Shown here in pieces: positions 24,901-29,654 of a DNA stretch of 29,654 bases. Source of the DNA: GCA-2687025 sp964473525 (lineage in GTDB: Bacteria; Poribacteria; WGA-4E; GCA-2687025); NCBI GenBank assembly GCA_964473525.1, contig CAYYPK010000066.1, positions 1 through 29,654 of the forward strand, given 5' to 3'. The notes below the pieces were generated by a model that saw nothing but the letters and a program-made list of their open reading frames with translations, did no database searches and was not told the DNA's origin. Both the position numbers and the translations under genes were made by a program. Every line of letters begins with the position of its first letter. Position 1 is the first letter of the stretch.

Positions 24901-25085
24901 ATGGGACGCACGCCGACCCTTTCGCACGCGTGGCGGAAGCGAATGACTCCCGCAACGGTGTGCAGGTCCGTGATCGCCAGCGCCGGCATGCCAAGATCGG
25001 CACAGCGGTCGGCGAGCACACGGACATCGGAGGCGCCGTCCAGAAAACTGAACGCGCTATGGACGTGCAGGTGGACGAATGGCAT
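21996..25085 (-). CDS. dnaE2: error-prone DNA polymerase III alpha subunit, DnaE2 type
   Basis: The 1029-residue C-family polymerase has an N-terminal PHP domain (H-L-H-V-H-S-A-F-S-F-L-D-G-A-S; A-I-T-D-L-H-T-V), a palm with P-D-I-D-L-D-F (Asp381, Asp383) plus K-L-D-L-L as the third acidic site, and G-R-G-S-A-G-G-S upstream. It also has thumb/fingers with L-I-R-P-G-P-M, a helix-hairpin-helix region and a C-terminal OB fold (about 945-1029). L-N-H-Q-P-M-G-Y-F and the shorter length (the replicative enzyme is about 1150-1200) point to DnaE2, the SOS-induced translesion polymerase, rather than the replicative DnaE. It is the third gene of lexA-imuB-dnaE2 on the minus strand. A 223-bp spacer with an inverted repeat separates it from imuB, so it may have its own promoter or rely on read-through. 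No strong ribosome-binding site is visible at the ATG. Confidence 0.92.
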   Translation of the reverse strand: MPFVHLHVHSAFSFLDGASDVRVLADRCADLGMPALAITDLHTVAGVIRFRHACERVGVRPIVGAEIGLDDASRLILLARNAVGYENLCRLLSKAHLRHERGAPQVAWEWVEEHAEGLICLTGCARGAVPQAVVHGDMDGARRTLDRLVAAFGRDACFVEIQRLAWPGDRILNAALRDLASSAGVRVVATNNVHGATREDFYLRDVMTCIRTGTRIDEPHPERRINGEEYLKAPDVMRRIFADCPKAVGNTLRVAEMCEPFVIGGHDFLPDFPGQRGEDAGKALTQKTLAATIQRYGEVPSDLLPQITHELEIIIRSGYAGYFLVVEDVVRFAREKGMRYAGRGSAGGSVIVRLLKMSRIDPRRKLMFSRFMNTDRMHDPDIDLDFTREDRDKVTQYVSDTYGEDYVATVCTFQRYKARGAFREVGKTLGFREDELGVIAKRIPWSARATDIERHLDTVPELRALNVSKKRLGHLFRFCHEIAGQPRHIGTHCGGVVICGKPIYGIAHLQEAAKGVNIIPFDKRDLENVDIPKLDLLCLPMFGAVQDTEHHMQRQALTSDTYGEEDAFEYDEIPTDDPETFELINTGETAGAFNIQSPAQRVLQAELNAQSLDDIIVAVALIRPGPMKDDGKRRFLDGREDPKSIVYPHPLTEPILRGTNGVLVFQEQVNEIAQAVGGLSVGAADKLRRVIGDRPTDEELAEWRERFRQGAATKGVSRADADRVFDFIGNYTGYGFAEAHAVSFGDTAYRTTYLLKHHPAPFYAAMLNHQPMGYFPTFVLMQEAKRRGIDVLPLDIQHSRDNFTAAENTIRTGWRAVHGLSSRTRERMETEHFLDPFVSLRDFVTRVEPRRNELEMLAYAGAFDRLYPNRRALLWALAEDRYDVDMGENPLGLEAPAFSLPDVEDYTELEKCSLEWKSVGFCAKYHPMEFYRPPGTMTCAEAKALTEPRRILASGVTVNIHKPPTRSGKTVVFLNLSDETGIMDAVLFEDIYKRDGAELFKGGLVIIDGWMELERGKNLIASSVTAIPR

Positions 25086-25174
25086 TGGATCTCGGCACCC
25101 GACGTGGCGCGTGAATAGTTATGTGCGAAGGCTAGTCGCTAGCGGTCGGAACACCACGAAGCCCCTCGGACACC

Positions 25175-25280
25175 GTCATTCTGAGGAGCGTAGACGAGCG
25201 ATGCCATTCGGCATCAACAAGCGAGAGGAAGAATCTCCGTATGGGCGCACCACGAGATTCTTCGCTTCGCTCAGAATGAC
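25175..25280. repeat. inverted-repeat element with three-way-junction fold, in the imuB-dnaE2 spacer
   Basis: The outer arms GTCATTCTGA (25175-25184) and TCAGAATGAC (25271-25280) are perfect complements. Inner arms GAAGAATCTC (25228-25237) and GAGATTCTTC (25254-25263) are also perfect. The left-hand bulge holds a third hairpin, GATGCC-ATTC-GGCATC (25200-25215). No protein is encoded. It looks like a small non-autonomous (MITE- or REP-like) intergenic repeat; a degraded relative lies at 48-121. Confidence 0.85.
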
Positions 25281-25308
25281 AGATGCCTGATAGGCCGCGT
25301 GCCTTGCG

Positions 25309-26514
25309 CTAGCAGAACCAGCCCGATCCTAGCGGGCAGACTCCCGAGTCCATGAGCGACATGGCGGCGAATCTCGACGTTGGCTGCGTCGAGGATGCGC
25401 GCACGAGACAGCGATTGCCGAAGCGCGCCGCTGCCATCTCCATCAACTCGGCGGTGGCGCGGCGCGCCTGCTGCCGGATGTCCTCCCATATCGACGTCTG
25501 CTCAGCCTCGTAGGGCTGTATGGCGCCGAAGACGAGGGACAATTCCGCCACCTCCTGCCCTTCCCATACTTCTCGTAGAAGCCGCTCGAAACGATGCGCG
25601 CGCATGGACGCCGTTACGTCGCGCCGCGCGAATCGCGTCTTCGCCTCGCGCTTCTCACCTCCCTCGAACTCGACGACGACGGTCAGCGCGACCGCCTTCT
25701 CCTGTTCGAGGGACAACCGTGCATTCCCTTCCTCGATGAGGCGATGGAACGACGCCATCACCCGTGGTTCCATGTCCGTGGGCGGCATGAACCGCTCGGA
25801 CGCTTCGACCGTCTTCGGTGGATAGTTCGACTGTATCGGGCGTATTTCGATACCCGCCGCGAACGCCTTCAGAGGCCATGCGAGGCCCTTCCCGACGAGC
25901 TTTGCCAACTCGTATTCCGAGAACGGCTCCACGTCGCGGACGATTCTCAGACCGAGTCTCAGCAGACGCTCCCGCGCGTCTTTCGGCACAAACGGGCAGT
26001 GCGTCAACGGCGCGTGGGCGATGAGGCGCGTTTCCTCGGATTTCCAGCGCGGCACGAATCCTGAGCCGTCGCCAAGAGACGCTATCCACGCGGAAGTGAA
26101 CGTCGAGCCTCCCCCTACGCGCGCGGTGAGTCCGACTGCGTCCTGTATCTCCGCGCGCGCGGCGTCGGCGCACTCGACGAGCGACATTCCACGGAAGCAG
26201 CCCGTGAGATCCACGACTGCCTCGTGGTAGTCGATCACTTCTATCAGCGGAGTGTGCGCCGCGAGCAGGTTCCACACGCGCTCGTGCAGCGCGACGACGG
26301 TGGACGGCTCCTCCGCGATAAGGACGCCGCCAGCGAGTCGGCGCGCCCTGTGCATGGGCATGCCTATCTCGACGCCTCTGGCGATCACTTCGGGCGAGGC
26401 GTCGAGGACGGCGTCGTTCCGGGCGACGACCAGCGGCGCGTCGGGATCGTATCCCTGCTCGCGCGCGGCGAGGACGTACATCCCCGGAACGTGGATAGTG
26501 AGTATGCGTCTCAT
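25309..26514 (-). CDS. imuB: ImuB-like Y-family DNA polymerase homologue, catalytically degenerate
   Basis: The 401-residue protein shows the Y-family layout: palm start I-L-T-I-H-V, then D-A-S-P-E-V-I-A-R-G-V-E-I-G-M (fingers), V-V-D-L-T-G, and a little-finger-like C-terminal half. The catalytic residues are altered. Where active enzymes read H-V-D-M-D this has H-V-P-G-M (Asp replaced by Pro10), and where they read I-D-E-A-x-x-D this has Y-H-E-A-V-V-D (Asp replaced by His97, Glu98 kept). Loss of catalysis with a retained fold is the mark of ImuB, which recruits DnaE2 to the beta clamp during translesion synthesis. It lies between lexA and dnaE2, which supports the assignment. GGAG lies nine bases before the ATG. 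No imuA (RecA-like) gene is present. Confidence 0.85.
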   Translation of the reverse strand: MRRILTIHVPGMYVLAAREQGYDPDAPLVVARNDAVLDASPEVIARGVEIGMPMHRARRLAGGVLIAEEPSTVVALHERVWNLLAAHTPLIEVIDYHEAVVDLTGCFRGMSLVECADAARAEIQDAVGLTARVGGGSTFTSAWIASLGDGSGFVPRWKSEETRLIAHAPLTHCPFVPKDARERLLRLGLRIVRDVEPFSEYELAKLVGKGLAWPLKAFAAGIEIRPIQSNYPPKTVEASERFMPPTDMEPRVMASFHRLIEEGNARLSLEQEKAVALTVVVEFEGGEKREAKTRFARRDVTASMRAHRFERLLREVWEGQEVAELSLVFGAIQPYEAEQTSIWEDIRQQARRATAELMEMAAARFGNRCLVRASSTQPTSRFAAMSLMDSGVCPLGSGWFC

Positions 26515-26584
26515 GCAGTCTTTCTCCGCCAGGCTCCTGGCGCGTCATCGGGCATCCCTCTGATGGAGCCATTCGGTCTCCCTT

Positions 26585-26600
26585 CCCCCTTGCAAGGGGG
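26585..26600. repeat. 16-bp perfect palindrome in the lexA-imuB spacer
   Basis: CCCCCTTGCAAGGGGG is a perfect palindrome in the 119-bp spacer between lexA and imuB, preceded by CTCCCTT. It could be a weak terminator, a protein-binding site, or the core of a dispersed intergenic repeat. Confidence 0.6.
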
Positions 26601-26633
26601 TTGGCGCACAACACAACGACGCACAGGACAACA

Positions 26634-27278
26634 TCAGACGCGGTACGCCTCAGGCATGTATCCGTCGTCGTAGCGCACCTTACCGACGTACTTCCCGAGG
26701 ATGTCCCAGTCGTTGTCGCCGTGGTCGATGACGATGTCTTCGTAGTCGTCGTTGGCGGCGACGAACCGGACGCGGCCGTTCTCGGGGTAGTAGCCCTTGA
26801 GCGTCGCCTCGGTGTCGAAGTCGCGTATCTGAACGGCAACGATCTCGCCGGAATCTGCCGTCTGTTGCGTGCGAAGGATGGCGTAGTCGCCGTCGAGAAT
26901 ATCGGCGTCCTTCATGGAGTCGCCCTTAACGCGTAGGGCAAAGTCACCGCGTCCGGTGAGATCGCGAACAAGGTCCGCTGCGTTCTTGCTCTGCTGCGCC
27001 AGGATGGGCAAGCCAGCGGCGATGTCGCCGAGGACGGGTATGGGACGATGCGTCACCTCGCTCTTGCCGAGGCTCGTGAGGGTGACGCTACGGCTCTTAC
27101 CGGGCGTCTTGCGTATGAGCTGCGCTTCCTGGAGTTTCCGCAGGTGGTATTGCACCACGGCGGGCGATTTCACGCCCAGGAACTCCACGAACTCGAGAAT
27201 GGTCGGCGGACCGACTCCCCGCGCGGCTGCCTCCGCTAGGCGGTTCAGAATCTTCCGCTGCTTCTCATGTATCTCCAT
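26634..27278 (-). CDS. lexA: LexA-type SOS repressor
   Basis: The 214-residue protein has an N-terminal winged helix-turn-helix (about 1-70: I-L-E-F-V-E-F-L-G-V, S-P-A-V-V-Q-Y-H-L-R-K-L) and a C-terminal S24 peptidase domain. Self-cleavage landmarks are present: Ala88-Gly89 in D-I-A-A-G-L-P-I, Ser121 in V-K-G-D-S-M, and Lys161 in A-T-L-K-G-Y-Y. I prefer ATG 27278 (AGGTGG eight bases upstream) over the in-frame GTG at 27290. RecA-triggered cleavage would release SOS genes. Its position as first gene before imuB and dnaE2 suggests it controls this cassette and itself. A TAGTAT direct repeat overlaps its promoter and is the best operator candidate. Confidence 0.92.
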   Translation of the reverse strand: MEIHEKQRKILNRLAEAAARGVGPPTILEFVEFLGVKSPAVVQYHLRKLQEAQLIRKTPGKSRSVTLTSLGKSEVTHRPIPVLGDIAAGLPILAQQSKNAADLVRDLTGRGDFALRVKGDSMKDADILDGDYAILRTQQTADSGEIVAVQIRDFDTEATLKGYYPENGRVRFVAANDDYEDIVIDHGDNDWDILGKYVGKVRYDDGYMPEAYRV

Positions 27279-27329
27279 GGGATGTGCCACCTTTCCGGTG
27301 TAGTCGCATGGGATGGGCCGTCCTTTCGA

Positions 27330-27349
27330 TAGTATCTATGGACTAGTAT
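27330..27349. promoter_or_regulatory. candidate LexA operator: direct repeat TAGTAT-N8-TAGTAT
   Basis: TAGTAT at 27330-27335 and again at 27344-27349 with eight bases between; on the minus strand, ATACTA twice in direct repeat. The upstream copy overlaps the -10 of the lexA promoter, as expected of an autorepression site. It does not match the E. coli, Bacillus or alphaproteobacterial LexA boxes. Confidence 0.45.
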
Positions 27350-27373
27350 AAACGTACCGTGAGGTGGACGCAA
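27345..27373 (-). promoter_or_regulatory. sigma70-like promoter of lexA
   Basis: On the minus strand TTGCGT (27368-27373) and TATACT (27345-27350; five of six consensus) are separated by 17 bases, about 65 bases before the ATG at 27278. The local sequence is clearly more AT-rich than its surroundings. Confidence 0.65.
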
Positions 27374-27654
27374 CAGTATTCGGTCGTCGTTGGGACGCTG
27401 TTCTCCGGCCAGTCCACCCACGCTGCCGCAGGTGAGCGGAGAAAACCTGACAGCCCAGCCCAAATGCGTACTCAGCGCGCCGAACTTCGGGTGCTTTGCC
27501 TGATGATTTGGAGGCCTCACAGGGCTCACAATCTTAAGGTTCGCCGCTACAGGGCGACTTCGGAACCAGATCATCTGAGCGTCCAGGCACGGCGCCGACA
27601 CACGCGGCGCGTAGGACAGGCGGAGCGCAGACATCGAGCACGGGGAGGATGCCC
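27374..27654. other. spacer between divergent lexA and chemotaxis receptor genes
   Basis: No gene is recognisable in these ~280 bases. The far end holds the Shine-Dalgarno of the receptor gene (GGGGAGG at 27642-27648). I found no convincing -35/-10 pair for that gene. Confidence 0.5.
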
Positions 27655-29654
27655 ATGGCCCGCGTAGCAGTCTACACGTTCTTCAATATCGTTGGCAGAC
27701 CTGGCGATGGCAACGCAGGGGCGGCCGAGCTCATGGAGTGGGTCGGGCCCGTGTTCGAGAGTATCGACGCGGCCCCTGGGTTCATCGACCGACATCAGGG
27801 ACCAGACGACCACCGGTGGGGGCCGATGCTTACCCCCGAGTTCGACGACGGGAATCCTCTCGGCACGTTGTCCCTCTGGGAAGACCTCGAGTCCGTCTTC
27901 GCCGAGACGTACAACGGACTGCACATAGACGCCATGCGGAAGCGCGACGCGTGGTTCAGGAAGGAACGCGGCCCCACGTACACGGTGTGGTGGGTCGACG
28001 ACCATCACATGCCGACCTGGGAAGAGGCGATCGCCCGCCAGAGGAAGCTTCACGAGGAGGGTTCGACAGCGGACGCCTTCACGTTCCGCAGCCCATTCGA
28101 CGCAAACGGCCGCACCGTCCGCATTGACCGGACCCGCGTGGATGCGATCTCGACGCCGCAGGTCGCCGGCCCGGGCGAGAGCCAGCCCACGTCCTTCGGG
28201 GGCGCGCCGACCGTCAATGCCGGGTCGGCGGAGACGCTCGCGCAGATATGCAAATCGTACGACCACGTGCAGACGCCCATCATGGCGGCGAACACCGACA
28301 TGGAGCTCGTCTACGCCAATCCGCTGGCGGTCGAGGTCGTCACGAGCATTGAGCCAGACGTGAAGGAGGCATTCGGCGTCACCGTCGCGGACGTGCTGGG
28401 TGGGTCCATCCATCGATTCCACTCGGACCCGGAACGGATCGAGGACATCCTCGCCAATCCCAGGTCGCTGCCACGAACCGCCACATTCACCTTCGGCGGA
28501 ACGACGCTGGAAACCCATATCAGCCGCATTACGGGGGCCGACGGCGACGTCCTCGGGTACGTCGTAGCGTGGCTGGACATCAGCGAAGCCGCCAGGAAGG
28601 CGGACGACGCCGCGAAGGCGCGCAGCATCGTCGAGAACGCGCCGACGAACATCATGGTCGCTAGCCGCGACTGCATCATTGAGTACATGAACCCGGCGAT
28701 GCTGAAGTCGCTCGAGAACATCGCGGACCAGCGACGGTTCCTCGCCAACGACTCGAACCTGCCGCATACCGCGCAGCTCACCATCGGTGGCGAGACGGCG
28801 GTTCTCCAGATGGCCGCCGTCTACAACAACTCCGGCGAGTACACCGGCGCGATGGTGACGTGGGAGTTCATCACCGAACGCCTCGCGATGGAGGAGGAGC
28901 GGCGCGAAGCCAACGAGCGCGAACGTGCGGAGGCGCTCGCGCTTCAGGAGAAGGTCGACGAGATGCTAACCGTCGTGCAGGCGTCCGCCGAGGGCGACCT
29001 CACACAGGACGTCACCGTGACCGGTGATGACGCCATCGGCCACATGGGAGACGGCCTGCGCGGCTTCCTCCGAGGCTTGCGCGACAGTCTCCGCGTTATT
29101 CGCGACACGGGCGACAAGGTGAACGAGGCGTCTGCCACGCTGATGGAAGTCAGCGAGCAAATGGGAGCCAACGCCGAGGAGACTTCCGCCCAGGCGGACG
29201 TCGTATCCAACAGCGCTGGAACCGTCAGCGAGAGCCTCCAGACGATCGCCGCCGCTGTCGAGCAGATGACCGCCAGCATTGGCGAGATCTCCTCCAACGC
29301 CAGCAAGGCGTCCCGCATGGCGGCGGACGCGGTCGACAAGACGGACCGCGCCAACAAGATCATCGAGAAGCTGGGAGACAGCACGTCCGAGGTCGGCGAC
29401 GTCGTCAAGCTCATCACGTCCATTGCCGAACAGACGAACCTGCTGGCGCTCAACGCCACGATTGAGGCAGCGCGAGCCGGCGAGGTCGGGCGTGGGTTCG
29501 CCGTGGTCGCGAACGAGGTGAAGGATCTCGCCAAGGAAACCGCTCGGTCCACCGAGGTCATCAGCGAGAAGATCGAGAACATCCAGGCGGACACGGCTCA
29601 GGCGACCGAGGCGACCGTGAGCGTGAACACGCTGATTCAGGAGATCAACGACGT
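27655..29654 (+). CDS. methyl-accepting chemotaxis protein with N-terminal DUF3291 domain and PAS domains (3' end outside window)
   Basis: The frame is open from ATG 27655 (GGGGAGG six bases upstream; an ATG at 27649 is too close to it) to the end of the window, 666 codons with no stop. Residues ~1-155 match DUF3291: A-P-G-F-I, L-S-L-W-E-D-L-E-S-V, D-A-W-F, Y-T-V-W-W-V, M-P-T-W-E-E-A and A-D-A-F-T-F-R-S-P-F. Next come a PAS domain (about 190-310), a shortened second PAS (about 325-400), a HAMP-like segment (E-G-D-L-T), and the MCP coiled coil with the tip E-Q-T-N-L-L-A-L-N-A-T-I-E-A-A-R-A-G-E (from about 592) that binds CheW and CheA. No transmembrane helix or signal peptide is visible, so this is a cytoplasmic receptor sensing an internal cue. 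Confidence 0.93.
   Translation, partial: MARVAVYTFFNIVGRPGDGNAGAAELMEWVGPVFESIDAAPGFIDRHQGPDDHRWGPMLTPEFDDGNPLGTLSLWEDLESVFAETYNGLHIDAMRKRDAWFRKERGPTYTVWWVDDHHMPTWEEAIARQRKLHEEGSTADAFTFRSPFDANGRTVRIDRTRVDAISTPQVAGPGESQPTSFGGAPTVNAGSAETLAQICKSYDHVQTPIMAANTDMELVYANPLAVEVVTSIEPDVKEAFGVTVADVLGGSIHRFHSDPERIEDILANPRSLPRTATFTFGGTTLETHISRITGADGDVLGYVVAWLDISEAARKADDAAKARSIVENAPTNIMVASRDCIIEYMNPAMLKSLENIADQRRFLANDSNLPHTAQLTIGGETAVLQMAAVYNNSGEYTGAMVTWEFITERLAMEEERREANERERAEALALQEKVDEMLTVVQASAEGDLTQDVTVTGDDAIGHMGDGLRGFLRGLRDSLRVIRDTGDKVNEASATLMEVSEQMGANAEETSAQADVVSNSAGTVSESLQTIAAAVEQMTASIGEISSNASKASRMAADAVDKTDRANKIIEKLGDSTSEVGDVVKLITSIAEQTNLLALNATIEAARAGEVGRGFAVVANEVKDLAKETARSTEVISEKIENIQADTAQATEATVSVNTLIQEIND

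Noticed and set aside
27571..28767. Minus-strand open frame of about 398 codons opposite the chemoreceptor
   Set aside because: The plus-strand frame encodes clear DUF3291, PAS and MCP motifs through the same region.
1..29654. tRNA, rRNA, CRISPR array or transposase genes
   Set aside because: None seen. There were no tRNA-like cloverleaf ends (T-loop GGTTCGAATCC-type) in the spacers, no regular spaced repeats, and no DDE or serine/tyrosine recombinase motifs in the recognised proteins.

Overview
The window is high-GC bacterial DNA (about 60-65% G+C by eye), with Shine-Dalgarno sites of the GGAGG type and frequent GTG/TTG starts. The content suggests an uncultivated environmental or host-associated lineage: exported LamG, kelch, WD40 and CARDB proteins, a PhyH dioxygenase, a GH116 glycosidase, a sugar-phosphate isomerase, and a shared C-terminal tail of the form P-R-G-K-L-A-T-x-W-G on secreted proteins. 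From general familiarity this mix looks most like Candidatus Poribacteria or a related candidate phylum. There is no rRNA or single-copy phylogenetic marker here to prove it.

Layout. (1) 1-5.0 kb: a frameshifted sugar-phosphate isomerase/epimerase, a DUF4214-type protein and a GH116 (GBA2-like) glycoside hydrolase, all on the plus strand. (2) 5.0-6.8 kb, minus strand: a secreted LamG protein and an NTF2-fold lipoprotein. (3) 7.0-10.5 kb, plus strand: a phytanoyl-CoA-dioxygenase-like enzyme, then a BlaI/MecI-type dyad in front of an M56 (BlaR1-like) membrane peptidase. Its sensor half is a PD40/TolB propeller followed by a C-type-lectin domain, and its first membrane helix is out of frame. (4) 10.6-16.9 kb: a divergent surface-protein cluster, with LamG and TPR genes on the minus strand and a discoidin-like lipoprotein, a DUF1349-like protein, a LamG protein and a kelch protein on the plus strand. 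(5) 17.0-20.6 kb, minus strand: a large exported WD40-CARDB-caspase-PEGA protein. (6) 20.8-27.3 kb, mostly minus strand: a LexA / ImuB-like / DnaE2 mutagenesis cassette. Downstream of dnaE2 its 3' end is duplicated, and the two copies bracket a small membrane protein and an MNT-type nucleotidyltransferase. (7) 27.65 kb to the end: the 5' part of a soluble chemotaxis receptor with a DUF3291 domain fused in front of PAS and MCP signalling domains.

Working together. lexA, imuB and dnaE2 form an SOS-type translesion module: LexA represses, the catalytically degenerate Y-family protein would act as adaptor, and DnaE2 as polymerase. No imuA is present. The LamG, DUF1349-like and kelch proteins share a C-terminal tail that may be an export or anchoring signal. 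The M56-lectin protein could link recognition of an external ligand, perhaps a glycan, to proteolysis of a BlaI-type repressor encoded elsewhere. The GH116, isomerase and PhyH genes fit breakdown of host or environmental glycoconjugates.

Limits. Everything here comes from reading the sequence. Promoters and operators are matches by eye, domain names come from recalled family motifs, and no search was run.
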